From assembly GCA_026027325.1 (NCBI GenBank), contig JAMSLZ010000006.1:248001-312000 (forward strand): a DNA stretch of 64,000 nucleotides, given 5' to 3'. Below, piece by piece: positions 24,907 to 38,251 of this stretch (within the stretch, counting starts at the first letter, position 1; each line of letters opens with the position of its first letter). A program made the translations under genes and the position numbers. Under the pieces are notes generated by a model, which did not search any database, had not been told where the DNA came from, and was given only the letters and a program-made list of their open reading frames with translations. Source of the stretch: Actinomucor elegans (taxonomy: Eukaryota > Mucoromycota > Mucoromycetes > Mucorales > Mucoraceae).

Positions 24907-27616
24907 GATGCCCAAGCAGCTCCTATATGTTCTTTTATATATTCAAGCATCTCCTAAAGGTCCCCCTCGCGAAAGATGTACAGTAAAAACACGTGTAGGG
25001 TTCGCTGCAATGCTAAAGAATTACTTGTTTTGCTTACAACTAAAAAGAACGAATAATATAGACTTATTATTTAGCGTACTATCTAGTAACGCAATTGATT
25101 TGATTGTTGGTCTTTTTTGTTTCATCAGAAATATGTTAAGGGCTTTCTTTCTATCAGTAGATGTACCATGGGAGTGTAGCACAGCTTCATATTCTTTCTC
25201 TTCTACTACTGCTGCTGTACTTCGGAATTTTATGTATGAGGTCACGGTAGCAGTATTATCAAAGTCATTTTCCGGATTTGTTACTCTATAAAAAGCGTTT
25301 ATCCCTAATAGCCTTGTTATACAGTACGGTATTCTTTATTTGAACTTTTTCGAATCCCAAAATAGTTTGTAGCGTTTCAGAGCTAAACTTTTTTCATAAT
25401 AACGCGATTTTTTTTTTTTTTTGCTTAAACCGCTTGCTGGAGGTAGGACTATGAACTAGCTTTATGATTTTTGTTTTCTGTAAGCTTGTACGCTTGTATA
25501 ACGCTCGTGACGCAAATGAGTTTGACAAGTACCTTTCATGGCTAAATATTACCAAACTGAGTTCATACTGTTCACCACCGGGACAGTTTTGCCTGAGGAT
25601 GTTATTTGCCGCCAAAATACACAGACAAATGTATAGAAACACGAGATGCTGATTACAGGCTATATATAGCTTTAAATACATTATTGTCCGCGTGGAACTT
25701 TGACTCAGCAAAATCGTCCTTGTAAAGCGTTTTACGTGAAACAGATGGGTAGACATGTCAAATAACTACGGCCATCATGGAATTTAATTGCGCGCCCTGA
25801 AATTACCCTAGAATACCACTTGATTATATTATGTGGACCCTCTAGCATCTGACTATGTGGATGCATCGGAAACGGTGCATCTTTTCTTTAAATTTTGCCC
25901 GGGACACATTCTTTTATCGTTGATCTAGACACGATTGCACGCATTTAAAGGGATTTCCTGATGATTACTCGGAATATGTCATCCTTTACCACCTACTTTG
26001 ATGCATAATTATGCAAATTTGATTAGTAGTTTACGTATTTTCAGCTATTGAAGCGATAGGACCGAAGAGAGCTTTTATGTTTGTAGGACACACCGTAACC
26101 GAAAAAGATACCCGACTTAAAGATAGTATAGAATAGGATACAGTCATATTCCTTAAAGTTAATTTGCTTCAAGCAAATCATCTAATGCTTCCGTATCTTT
26201 ATGACTCTAAATGATTCGCATTATAAAAGCCAACATGTCCAGTATTGAAATACCAGGATCATGTACAAAAATACATTTGGATTGCTTTCAATACTAAAGC
26301 CCCTTGCTGAATAGCACTCTTTTATAATATATAGTGCAACTCGAGAGAATGAGCGCCTTCTTTCTGCAGGCGGCAGATTAAATGTATTAGTTAGTAAAGA
26401 GATTAGCTGATTGATTATATGACAGTGAATATTAATGTGAAGATACATTTTTGCAAATCAGCACATAAGAATTAGATATTAGTTAAAATCAAAGTAGATT
26501 TGAAAGTATAAAATACAAAGCAACTTATTCCAAGCATAAAATACTAATTTGATGCAATTTTTAATTGAGATTAGTTGAAAGATCTAGAGTTAATTATTTT
26601 CACTATGCCATTATTTCCTGGGCTGATATTAATCAAAAAAAGCAAAGGCAAATGTCTGCCCGAAATTGAAATCACATTTATTAAAAATGATAGATACGTA
26701 CTTTCAAACTCCAGATTAAATAAGTGTAATAAAAAGTATAATTTTCTGTTAAACGGTGCTTTTGCTCCAGGGAGGAAGAAATAGCTACAGAGTCGGAGTT
26801 TTCTAGTACCAGTTGAACAACGTATATAAGTATAAATTCGTACCCATCAGAAAGAACTTATCTTGATCCATTATTGTCCCAAAATTTGGGAACGTATTTC
26901 ACTTTGACGTGGACATGTATCAGTTTATTAGAAAGATTCTGTCGAGAATATTATTATACTATTGTTATAATCATGGTACTTGAAGCTCAGAAACCAATGA
27001 AGTTCCATTTTCTATATCACTCACTCACACACAGATTTACAACATCGAAACAAGCGCATGGACTAATTCGGAAGCGCTAAAGTAGTGATAAAGAGACACC
27101 TCAGGTATAAACAAGTACATAATGGCATCTATTTCATACTGATAATAAGATGTTATCTAATCTATGTGTATTCGAATGTAATTCATGCTTCATTGGCTAT
27201 GTAAACCTCGAGTAGACTCTTTATATCCATCATGAACTTGTAATCTATATAGCCAAAGCCTCTTTTTTCATTTATATTACAATACAGCATGTGTCCCAAA
27301 CGTTTAAATACATATTGCCAATGAATGATTACTATAATAAACGGTCAAGCACCAAGCGTCAGAACCAAAGAGATAGACATTCCATGGGTTCGGTTGCTTT
27401 ATATAGCCATAACGTGCATTTAAACAGCTGATGCACTATGAATACTGGTTTACAGTCCTTTGAACTTGCTACATACACGTGTAGCTTATAATAAACTTGT
27501 GACAAACATTTGCTCCATTGCCTTGGTAACACTGTTAAGAACAAAGCAAATAATATTTATCCCGACTTCTGCTTGCTTTTTAGGCTTTTTTGTTTCACTT
27601 TTTCTTTCGTAGTATC
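24907..27616. other. Spacer between CotH and PFKFB
   Basis: About 2.7 kb, AT-rich. I see one probable degenerate repeat copy (26532-26586) and no domain in either frame set. Frames at 24908-25291 and 25394-25756 overlap on opposite strands and look like chance. Confidence 0.45.
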
Positions 27617-29925
27617 ATGCTTTCTGACTATCACAAAAACCGTAGAAACAAGACTTTGCCAGTCTTGAAAACGGATAAAGACTTGGAGGCTGAAGGATTA
27701 GCTCGGCTCTCTATTGATTTACCTGCATTTCGTGTCACGGATGAACCCGACATTGCTTCACCTTTATCTGGCATAGAATCTAGTCGGCCTAATTCCTTCA
27801 TCAGTCAACATGGTACTTCACAAGGGCCTTCTTATCCATATAGACCCAGCAAATTTGATTCTGGCTCACTTTCTAACAGACACAGTGTGGGTTTCGATGT
27901 TCCCGGAGCTGTTCATACGATTGTTACGCCAAGTAAGCATATCTATCGGTCTTTTTAGATTATGCTAACGCGTTTTTTATGGTAGAACTTCGAACCGAGC
28001 GGCAAATTGATAGTAAATTAGTCGTAGTGATGGGTAAAACTAGCCGAGACATCTCAAATAGAATAGTTTATTCATATTATCTGCTTATTAGTTGGTTTAC
28101 CAGCAAGAGGTAAAAGTTACATTGTAAAGAAACTTAGAAGATATTTGAACTGGCTACAGTATGAAACAAAGGTATGTGTACATAATGAACCGGTGTTCAA
28201 AAGCCTTATCTTACCAGGTCTACAGGTATTCAATGTCGGTAACCTGCGCCGTGTTGCTGAAGTTGCTCAAAACCAAGATCAATCTGCAAATTTCTTTGAT
28301 CCAGATAATAAAGATGGTAGTAAAATACGTGATGAATTGGCATTGCGAGTACTGGACCAACTTATTGATTGGTTGCGCTCTGGTGGACGCGTAGCTATTC
28401 ATGACGCTACAAATTCCACAGTTCAAAGAAGGTATAATCTAACTATAAAATATGCTAAGCATTGGAATTTACTTTTTATGTCTATAGAAAACTTTTGATT
28501 GATCGATTACAAAGTGAACCTGATATCAAGGTGCTGATATTGGAGTCAGTTTGTACTGATAAAGCGGTAAGTTAGAACACACAGTAACAAAAACTTGTTA
28601 TTAATGATATACTGGCTAAAGGTGTTAGAGCGCAATTTCCGCTTAAAGTTGTCTGGTCCAGATTACAAAGACAAAGATCCTGCAAAGGCTCTGTCCGACT
28701 TTAGACATCGTGTTGCTAATTATGAAAAAGCTTACGAAACTGTAGGGGATTGGGAGGAAGAAAATGATATTCAGTATTGTAAACTGGTAAACGTAGGCAA
28801 AAAAGTTATTGCTCACAACATCTCTGGTTACCTATCCGGTCAATGTATATTCTACTTAATGAACTTCAACCTAGCAGGTATGCACAGTGTCTTGTCATCA
28901 TATACAATAACTTATATCATATATAGAACGACAGATTTTTGTTACTCGTCATGGAGAAAGTGAAGATAACTTGACTGGCCGTATTGGAGGCGATGCACCA
29001 GTAAGTATTACTATGGTATAGTAGATGCATGAGTACTAAAGAGTATACAGTTATCCGAAAGAGGACGAAAATTCTCAAAAGCTTTGGCTAGATTTGTCAA
29101 AGAGAGACGTATTGCTTTCGCTCTAGATATTGCTAGAAGAAAAATACAAGAGGAAAAAGAGTCCAAAGATCCTCTAAAAGACTCAGATGATGAGACAGAA
29201 TCAACGGAGGAAGTAAATCAAGACGAGAAAAAGCTCAGAGCAACTGCTGAGGCCATATCTAATTCACAATTCACCATCTGGACTAGTATGTTGAAGCGCT
29301 CAATGGAAACAGCAGCTTCATTCGATCCTGATGAGTATGATATCAAGGTAAGGAGTAGCCTACGGAACAAGAAACAATTCAATGCTCAATCCATTGGTAC
29401 ATAATAGCATATCAGATTTTTGAATGAGATCAATTCAGGCGTAAGTTTTTATTTGAATACATTGGTCAAATAACTAAATTATCGGTATTTTAGAGCAGAG
29501 AGGGTATGACTTATGAGGAAATCAAAGCACAATATCCGTCCGAGTTTAAAGCTAGACAAGATAACAAGCTTTATTATCGATATCCTGGCATGGGTGGTGA
29601 ATCTTATATTGATGTTATTCACAGATTGCAATCTATGATCATAGAATTAGAGAGAATGAATCAATCGTGCTTAATTGTCACGCATAGAGTTGTTTTACGT
29701 ATCTTACTAGGTTATTTATTAGAATGGTCTCAAACGCAAATGCCTCATATGCTTGTACCTATACACACGTAAGTTTTCTTTATCCGCATTACTTTGGTAT
29801 ACTTATATATTGGTCTTTATAGTGTCTACGAGTTGAGGCCTAAACCTTACGGAGTAGAATTAACAAGCTGGTGTTATGATGATGAAACAGATAATTTTAC
29901 AGAATTGAAAGCCGAGAATAATTAG
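27617..29925 (+). CDS. 6-phosphofructo-2-kinase / fructose-2,6-bisphosphatase
   Basis: Bifunctional cytosolic enzyme that makes and destroys fructose 2,6-bisphosphate, the activator of glycolysis and inhibitor of gluconeogenesis. The ATG at 27617 (MLSDYHKNRRNKTLPVLKTD) starts a Ser/Pro-rich N-terminal extension of about 105 residues, a likely phosphorylation region as in yeast Pfk26. The kinase domain has Walker A GLPARGKSYI, FNVGNLRR and IHDATNST. The phosphatase domain has the RHG motif (VTRHGESEDNLTGRIGGD), WTSMLKRSMETA, GMTYEEIKAQYPSEF, YRYPGMGGESY and VTHRVVLRILLGYL, so the catalytic His pair and Glu are all present. A Lys/Glu/Asp-rich insertion of about 50 residues sits after the RHG motif (29110-29270). 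Around nine short introns. Both activities are predicted, unlike yeast Pfk26, whose phosphatase histidine is lost. Confidence 0.93.
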
Positions 29926-30695
29926 TATAATAAATGGCTTTTTTTTGTTCATAGTGTCGAAGAGAGAATATAAAAATACTTGGGTTGTAATTTGCGTTAT
30001 TAGTTTCAGTTTTAAAGGCTGCCAAGTAGCTAATTCAAAATGCGGAACCGGAACAGGTACAGCTTTGGATCGGAGTCAGTTTAATGTTCCAGGAACTAAA
30101 TAGTTGTCATAGTATAAGGTCTCTTCCAAGTTTGCAGAATTAAGATATACAAAATAGTTTGGACATATATTGGTATGCATGAACGAATATCTTCCGCAAT
30201 ACGTATATAGGTTTTAAGATGATTGAAAGGCCTTTTATTAATGATCTTCAATATTGTTTCGATGATGCTTGTATCAGAGAATTGCAGATGCCATTTGTTT
30301 CTTCTGGTTAAGTATTGGTTATATATCTGTTTATGATGTAATTAGCTATGGTATTATAGATATCTGATGGAAAGTATTTGATAGTTTCATCTTTGTAATC
30401 ATCTGTGACAACGTTCACAATGTTTGAAACCAATGGTCTACGATTCAGTTAACAGACTTGCTCAAACAGTCCAAATAGCACTTGCTTTATACAGACTTTA
30501 TAATTAACGTTAAATTATTCAAATCCTATATGTCATGATCTTTGTAACATAATTGAATAAAATACTGAACAATTGGTCAATATGAACTTTAGTTGGTGCA
30601 TCTAAATCATTATATGATACTCTATTGACGCCATTGAGCTAAAAATAAATAGCTGGTCCTATTCATCAAACAAAGTAATAGCCAATATGCTAATG

Positions 30696-30721
30696 CCTCT
30701 TTGGTGCATCAGCCAAAGAGG
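30696..30721. repeat. Perfect 9-bp inverted repeat (hairpin)
   Basis: CCTCTTTGG, loop TGCATCAG, CCAAAGAGG. It lies about 770 bases beyond the PFKFB stop, too far for a terminator; role unknown. Confidence 0.5.
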
Positions 30722-32324
30722 ATCTGGACTTGGGCAACGAAAAGATTGTCCTAGTATAGTGTAGTATCATCAGTTTCTTAACATAAAGGGGATCAGTATG
30801 CTCTCATCAAAGTAAACAATTGTTTATAAAGGTTGATTGGAATGGTAGTCGGCGACTTGATGTATTTTGGTCTAGGTATTTCTTGAAATTGCCAATTATT
30901 GTGTTTATTGGCAACTCAAACGAGTCAATGATGCATCGCAAGGAAATACTTTAAAGGCGTAATCGTATTAAAAAAAGTGCGTTTGTAAAGCTAGGGGACG
31001 GTATTGCGGATCGCCGCAACATATGTGTTTTTGACATACCCGTCGAGCTAATATAAGGTCTTACTGTAAATCTTCACCTGGATATCCATGAAGGTTTTCC
31101 TACATAGTATCAGAGCCACTAATAGTATTAGCGCTACTGTTTCTGCTACCCAATCTACACGCTGTTTACTCCTTCACCATAGCTGATTGCAGATTAATTG
31201 AATGCGCTGACATTTGTTGTAACTTGTTGTTTGTTGGCCTAGCCACTTTTAATTTACATGATCAAAGCGATATTGATCATGGCACTGGAAGCATAGCCTA
31301 TAAAATAAAATCAAAAATAAAACGAATTGAGCATGTGGATGTAATGTTGGCAATAAGAGGCTTATTGGAGTATATTTGTTTTCAGAAAAGCCCATTTCAG
31401 TATTGCAAGTATCCATAAAAGCCTTCTCGCTAAGGACCATTGGATGCTACTTCCAGTATTCTATTCCTTCTCATTGTCTATTCACTTTCGAGTATAGCTC
31501 TGAAAATACTACACGTTGAGCGACCGAAATTTCATATCATAAATGAAGGTCAATTCCAGTACACCAGTTAATGTACGGCAAAAATCTAACCCCCATAGCT
31601 TTTGCATCAGGGCTAGTCAGAGTAAACTTATTCAGGCGAAAAGTATTCTCATGAGACCAGACAGCAGTATACAAGTAACTGACAGCTTTTGAGAGTAGCT
31701 TTTAATAGTGACCTAAAGAAAACATAGAAGCGCATTGCCTTAAATAACATGGACGTATGCACTTCGAGTACGTACATTGCGTACTTATCTTTTGAGCTAT
31801 TCAAGTAGGCCATGTTTTATCTTCTATGGATTTTGGCCTTGAGGTATTGGGTCAAAGAGTAATACCTTGTATAGCTTATAATGGTATTGAAAACATTTCT
31901 GGCTGGTTATATTAGTACAATGAGCTCTTCTTTATTCTAAAGATTTGACATTAACAAATGTTTTGAGGGATTTGGGTGTCTAAAGTAATAATGAGACTAG
32001 AATCATGCGGAGCGTAGGATTATATTATATTGTACATGATGTCTGTGCTATAGGTACAGTCAAGACATCTTATAAATCATACCATGAAAACCGTTAATTC
32101 TCATAAATAAACGTGTGAACAAAAAAACATCTTTGTTTGGTAATCTAATTCCATAAACGATGAAACCACCTCCACCTACGACCCGGATTTCGCAACAAAC
32201 ACCCAGTTTATATTACATACAATCATATATGCTATAGGAAATAAATTGAGATTAAGTTTTGATCACCAGATTATCTAAAGAAAAGGACTAATTTAGCCGT
32301 TTATGCTATAAGGTTTATACGTTG

Positions 32325-32370
32325 CAGATGCAACATTTGACCAGTATCGGTTGAGAGATCTATAGATTAA
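32325..32370 (-). repeat. Dispersed intergenic repeat, copy 10
   Basis: Reverse: GCAGATGCAACATTTGACCA, then GTATCGGTTGAGAGATCTAT and AGAT. A related tail, TGGCTCTAATAGATGCAGTA, lies near 32456. Confidence 0.6.
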
Positions 32371-33103
32371 TATGGATTTAGTTTACTTGAAATGTGTGCA
32401 ATTTAGAGAGCGCCCCCCTAAATATGGTATACCCATTCTACTTCAGTAAAATAATGGCTCTAATAGATGCAGTACTCTATTAAGAACATATAATAGCCTT
32501 TAGGAAAATACCCAGTTACATTACACTCAAATTTTCAAAATATCACTTTTTTTTGTAGAACTTGAAGACGACATTTTCAAGGCATAGTCTTTTAATGCAA
32601 ACATATTTATGGTGTAGTTTATTATATATAAAATACTCGAGTCATGGCTACATTTCTCAAATTTTTAAAAGTGCTTTGTATCAATTATAAATGGATGAAT
32701 TCATACGAATATCAAATAAGCTTTACACCAATCAATGCAAAATCAACTTGTATAAAATATCAGTTAATACCTCGCTTGCATATAATCGCGTTTTTGTTAT
32801 CAAAGCTGGGGATTTAAGCAAGCTTTATTATTACATATAATTTATTAGAATTTGTTGTGTCTCTCTCCCAGCCAATGACATTGACTAAAAATATAAACCC
32901 CTGCTAATATATTGAAGGTTTAAGCATTAAGAGTAAACTACCCTCGGCACGTGCAGTTTGGCTGTAGCAGCTTCTTTAGGCATACAATTGTGACTATTCT
33001 GCATGAACAAAAAGTAGCTTCTTGGTTTTTCCGTCATTTCTCTATATTCTGGGTTTGCCGGCGTGCTTTTTTGGCTGTAGTTTTTCTTTGCTTCTTTCTA
33101 ATC

Positions 33104-35285
33104 ATGACTGATCAAGCACCTCAGCGTACTCGCTTAACAAAGTCTAAAGCTACAGCTTCTACGACTGCACTTCAGACTTTGGAAATCACTACAACTGCTG
33201 TCGTGACAAGTGACAGTTCACACTTGCTAGATCCTTCTCCTCCGGATGTGCATACTGAAGACGACACACATAGTGAACTATCGCGAAAACAATCGCATCA
33301 CCATCACCATCACCATATCAGATCTCCTGCATTTGAAGCCAATTCTAATATTGCTTCGCCTTTACCTTCACCGCAATTGCTCGAGAGTATCACGCCCTTG
33401 TCTGCCGAACTTGTATTGCCACCGCCTATTGTTAAAGGACCATCCGAAGCTATAGTAGCGCTTCAAGATGCTGCTAATGGTAAGATCTCGAAACAAAATT
33501 GTATCAATTTCAGTCTATATGCTTATCACTGTTTATTGTAGCCTCGAACAGTAATAAAAAGAGTAATAAGAAATGTCATAGCTCGTCAACAAGCCCGGAA
33601 ATGCAGCTGTTTGAATCTTCCTTTTTTTCAGCGGCTCTGTTAATTCAATGGTCCAATCTTATGGGTCCCAAAGTAGAGAAGGTATGGTCAGTTGAACCTC
33701 TCGAGGAAAAGCTTCAGATGATGATTGGCAGGCAAGTATTGAATGGGGAAATGGGCCGTACGTTGGAAGGTGTTGAACCAAAATGGATCGTGTTGCACCG
33801 ACAGGCAATTATCTGTACAGCCTTTTTATTCCATGATCCTACCTTGGAATCACTGTGCGCTTTGGTCTTGGTAGTGCCTGTGAGATATTTGAGGAACTTT
33901 TCTCAATATTTTCATGTATTGTGCGATCGTATTCCTAATCAACTGGTTGAACCATTGCTTGGATTGCGCAGGATTTACAAGCGCCATGCCATTGTAAAAT
34001 AGTATATATGCACGTTCAATATACAGTCTAATTTATCTTTACTATAGTCTTGGTCAGTCGCTTTGAACTATTTCACCATAGAGAAGTTGGTACCTTTTGT
34101 CAAATCTGTCATGGATTTAGAATCAGTTTCACTGCCTATGGATTGCGTCAAGGTAGGATATATGTATACATGAAATGGTATAGTTGCTGATTTCTGCTCG
34201 ATTAGACAAGTCATACTATACTGGATTATGAATCAAAACAGATGTTGGATTCCCCATTTATTGCCAAGTTTGTAAAATATAAGGTGATTGTACCTAGTGT
34301 TCAGTCTATATTCAACTTTTATGTCTATTATAGAGTAATAACATCGCATCTACAAACTTTTGGTTCAACACTGTTAGTTGGTAATTCTCTAACTAGTATG
34401 AATATGGTACGTGTTTTGTAAGTCGTTATACTAGAAACGGGTAGCTTATAGATAAATAGGTCATAAACACGCTAGCATTGTTTCTATCGACAGAAGAAAG
34501 AAGTAGATCAAGCCATGCAAGAAAACACCATCATTATATGCCCGATCTATACCTGCAGGGTTTATTAATACAGGTACTGGACCAAATGCACAACAAAAGA
34601 CAATAGTATCTGATTCATTTGAAAGGACGTGGAAGAAATGGATACAAAAGTAGAGATAGCTGTGCTAGATTCTACTGTGCCGACCACGCTTGTTGATATG
34701 AACCGACTCATTGTCAGGAAAACACCACTGTACAATACTTATAATCAGCTTAGGGCGCATTATCATACTGCTGTCTCATCAAAGCTAGAAGAGAATTTGG
34801 TCAATTATATCAGCGATGCAAACGCATCGAGTAACTTGAATGACTGGAGGTACAGGCGCACATCACCAAACTTTGCAAGAAACTAATCTTTTCAATCATA
34901 GCAAAAGACAGAATGTATTTGAAAAGACTGATTGTATAGCGCCGATGGTACAGACTTTATTAGATGAAACGCGCCGCATACCAACAAGAATGCGAGAATC
35001 GTATGTTCGTCAATGGAGAAGAACCTTAGTCCGAAGGGCTTTAGCTATGATTAAGTTTGTGCAAGACGAGACGTAAGTAATTTGCAACCATGAGCTATAC
35101 CATACTCACAGTACCTCTATAGCCCGGTGATAATATGCCAACCAACCGATAATGATTTAGTGTCAAGAATCATGAATGCACTCGCCCTATATCATATGTC
35201 GGATTTCATCATTGTCTTAACACAAGCTGAAAAACTTAGACCTGGTATGGTTGAATTTATTACCACCTATTCAAAACGACTTTGA
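33104..35285 (+). CDS. C9orf72-like protein (longin/DENN)
   Basis: Fungal homologue of the human ALS/FTD protein C9orf72, which with SMCR8 and WDR41 forms a lysosome-associated DENN complex acting on small GTPases and TORC1. The ATG at 33104 starts a low-complexity tail of about 125 residues with seven consecutive His. The longin part begins at FFSAALLIQWSNLMGPKVEKV and continues LNGEMGRTLEGVEPKWIVLH and AIICTAFLFHD. DENN-type segments follow: VITSHLQTFGSTLLVGNSLT, INTLALFLSTEERSRS, YNTYNQLRAHYHTA, WRRTLVRRALAMIKFVQDET and DFIIVLTQAEKLRPGMVEF, with the stop at 35285. Each aligns in order with human C9orf72 (for example the SHLQT and RRALxxIKxxxD blocks). About eight introns; a GTACAG donor at 34850 with a TCATAG acceptor at 34901 resolves an apparent frameshift. 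Roughly 480-500 residues. Convergent with the GH3 gene. Confidence 0.88.
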
Positions 35286-35371
35286 TGGGCCTATATAGAT
35301 ACCCTTCTATCTTATTTCTCTTGTCAGTACATGTATTAGAGTATAAATCATGTTTATTATAGTCTATATAA

Positions 35372-38189
35372 CTAATTCAATGTAAACGGTTGACTATACT
35401 TGATATCTCGGCTACTACTGCCAATATGTACAGTAAATTGGCCTTGAGGAACAACCCAATTATGAGATCCAACGTCATAGTAGCTTAGTTCTGTCTTTTT
35501 GAGCTTGAATATGACAGATACAGTCTCTCCTTGACGAATGAAAATCTTTTCGAATCCACGTAACAGTTGAGGTGGCTCATCAGCGATTTCTGGGAAAGAT
35601 AGATACAACTGAGGAATCTCGGCACCATCAAACTGTCCAGCATTCTTAATGGTAATAGTGGCCGAAACCTCGACATCTGGATCCTTAGCACTGCCATGAA
35701 TCACATCCACTTGGCCACTGGCGTATTCGAACTTGGTGTATGAAAGGCCATGTCCAAACGCGAAGAGAGGATCAATCTTATGCTTATCAAACCAACGGTA
35801 GCCAATATTAATACCTTCAGAGTATTCAAACTACAATCATCATCAGTATTCCATTATTCAATAGAAACATTCTATATCATACCTCCATGTTGTGTGATAC
35901 TCTAGCAGGGTAATCTTCTGCCTTTTCAGCAATAGTATAAGGAAGTCGGCCAGAAGGATTAATATCACCAAACAGAACATCTGCTAATGAGTTTCCAGAC
36001 TCTTGACCAGGAAGGCCTGGCCACACAATGGCTTTGATATTGGGATGGTTGACCCAAGGCATAAGTATAGGGCCTACTGAATGGACTATAACGATAGTAT
36101 TCTTGTTCGCATCTGCAACTGCATTGATCTAAATAGTCAAAGATGAGTATTTACTGCTGTTTGCCTCGAATATCATTTCATACCAAATTATCGCCATTGT
36201 TCCAAAGTTGTAAATGGTTACGATCACCCTTATGGCCTTCAACAGTAATATACTCTTCTCCAGAGTTGGCATTGACAAATACCATGGCAATGTCTGCTTC
36301 AGATGCTAATTTGGCCGCAGTACCAACGTCATTATCGTTCAGTGATTCAGTGATGGTCATACTATTGCCTGCTCTTGACTTAATTCCGTCTAAAGGCTGT
36401 ATAATGGTAATGTGATGAGCAAGCATATTGCAAACGATGATTTTTCGTCATATATACCGTAACAAGATAAGGGTATTTTGCCGTACCCGATCCCCAGCCT
36501 TGAGCTAACGATCCATCATTACAGCCATGGTCTTCACAATTCAATTGTCTAGAGTAAAAGATATTAGTTGAATGTGATATTCTCTACTATGGGTTCTAGT
36601 TGCGTACCCTTTGCTAGGACCAGCATCTGAGCCGATGATAGCCAGTTTCCTAATTTGTGAGCTACTTAAAGGAAGGATATTGTCCTTGTTTGTTAATAAA
36701 ATAGTAGAGGCTGCACCCATTTGTCTAATGGGTATCTTATGATCGCCTTGAACATCAACATGGCGATCCAGATCAGGTCTGAAACTATGGAAATTAGTCT
36801 CAGGGAAGCCCTATAAGCACAGGATTAAGCAATTAGTCAACAGAATGATATCCAAACGATTCTTTATATTATACCTGATCTTGACCCAGCTATTTTAAAC
36901 CAAATGATTGTTAGTTCTCTTGAATTTTTTCAGTATTATTTGTTCTATTACCTTGTACCATGCAGCAACGATCCTCATAGCCATATCATTTACTCTTTCG
37001 GGGTCCACCTTACCAGCATTAACAGCGTTGGTCAAATTGGCGCCAAAGTATGAATCACCAGAATTGAAAGTAATATCACCTGTGTATATAATAAGGCTTT
37101 GGTTAGCAATGAAAAACTACGTCTGGTCACACAGCCACTATACCTGGCATGGTCATATCCAGCCCTCCATTAGCACTCTTGACAGTAGAGTGTGTGGCGG
37201 ACCAATCACTTTGGACAAATCCCTTAAATCCCAATTGACCTTTGAGCAATTGGTTGATGGCATAATCGCTTTCACAAGCATAGTCGCCGTTAATCTTGTT
37301 ATAAGAGCACATAATAGAAGCTACACCAGCTTCAACCGATTTTGCAAATGGCCAAAGATAGACTTCTTGCATAGTACGCTCGTCAATATTGGCCGAGTGC
37401 TATGTAATTATATAAAAGATGAATTAGAAGTTCAACTAGGCCAGATTAACTTGCAACCTACCACTAGGCGGTTTGTTTCTTGTTCATTGCCGATCAAATG
37501 TTTGGCGACTGCCATCTATATTCAACAAAGCGGTTAGCATTATTACTTGCGCAATGGTCTAACTCTTGATATAAGCATACCACTCCTTGACTCTGAATAC
37601 CATGAATCGTCTCAGCAGCAGCAACGCCTACGAGATAAGGATCTTCACCAAACGCCTCCCAGCTTCTTCCGCTCTCCGGCGCACGCATCATGTTCATTGA
37701 AGGTCCCAATTGCGCATGAGCACCCTTGGCTCTAAACTCGGCTCCCATATATCTACCTCGCTCGCGAATTGCTTCTCGGTCAAATGAAGCAGCTGCGTTC
37801 ACACCAGCAACTCCAGAGCTGACACCATCAGCAAATCGTACGCCTAAAGGCGCATCTTGCAAACACAATTCAGGAAAGTCAGGATTTGTGGTACGTCCGC
37901 TGTTACCAACACAAGGTCCAGTCATCCAGCCTACACCGGTTGTGATATTAACCTTTTGCTCGAGCGACATGGCTTGTACAAGCGGTTTGGCTTTTGCATA
38001 GGCTTCATCCCAGCTCAAGATGTTGATGGGGGCTTGCTGAGCTTTTACTACTTCAGATGCTTCCTGAAGTAAGTCGTTCTCGGCGAGGAGTTGGTGTGTA
38101 TACGAAAACTCATCTGTAGTGGGCTTGCAGTATACAACTGGTGATATAAATGCCGCTATAATAGCTGAGGATATCAATAGTGATCTCAT
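35372..38189 (-). CDS. Secreted GH3 beta-glucosidase
   Basis: Extracellular glycoside hydrolase releasing glucose from cellobiose and other beta-glucosides. The ATG at 38189 gives the signal peptide [21 protein letters not shown]; an in-frame ATG at 38222 would add 11 residues and weaken the signal, so it was not chosen. Around nine introns. GH3 N-domain: [60 protein letters not shown] and [10 protein letters not shown]. The nucleophile Asp is in [12 protein letters not shown], followed by [12 protein letters not shown]. The C-domain has the acid/base Glu region [19 protein letters not shown] and [21 protein letters not shown] fibronectin III-like domain closes the protein ([15 protein letters not shown] to [11 protein letters not shown]). 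No PA14 insertion is visible. About 730-750 residues, the normal size for the short fungal type. Confidence 0.92.
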
Positions 38190-38242
38190 GTTATAGTAAT
38201 TGAGTAAGATATACAACTTCATTCTTTTTCTAGAACAAGACT

Positions 38243-38251
38243 CTTATATAG
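38243..38251 (-). promoter_or_regulatory. TATA box of the GH3 gene
   Basis: Minus strand CTATATAAGAG, about 55 bases upstream of the chosen ATG at 38189 and only about 20 from the alternative ATG at 38222, which supports the downstream start. Confidence 0.55.

Larger units (their letters stand above)
29926..33103. other. Spacer between PFKFB and the C9orf72-like gene
   Basis: 3.2 kb without a supported gene. It contains a 9-bp perfect hairpin (30696-30721), one dispersed repeat (32325-32370), and a TAGTATCAGAGCC string at 31105 reminiscent of a copia-type primer-binding site with no LTRs seen around it. The frames at 31224-31440 overlap on both strands and are not called. Confidence 0.45.

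Noticed and set aside
32951..33103. N-terminal extension of the C9orf72-like protein
   Set aside because: The in-frame extension lacks an ATG start and is hydrophobic; the ATG at 33104 follows a typical leader.
33296..33318. Seven consecutive His codons that look like a vector His-tag
   Set aside because: They sit inside a natural low-complexity tail in frame with the gene, with no vector sequence around them.
34831..34855. An apparent frameshift or 25-nt mini-intron in the C9orf72-like gene
   Set aside because: A normal 52-nt intron (GTACAG donor at 34850, CTAAT branch, TCATAG acceptor at 34901) restores the frame in phase, so neither a lesion nor an unusual intron is needed.
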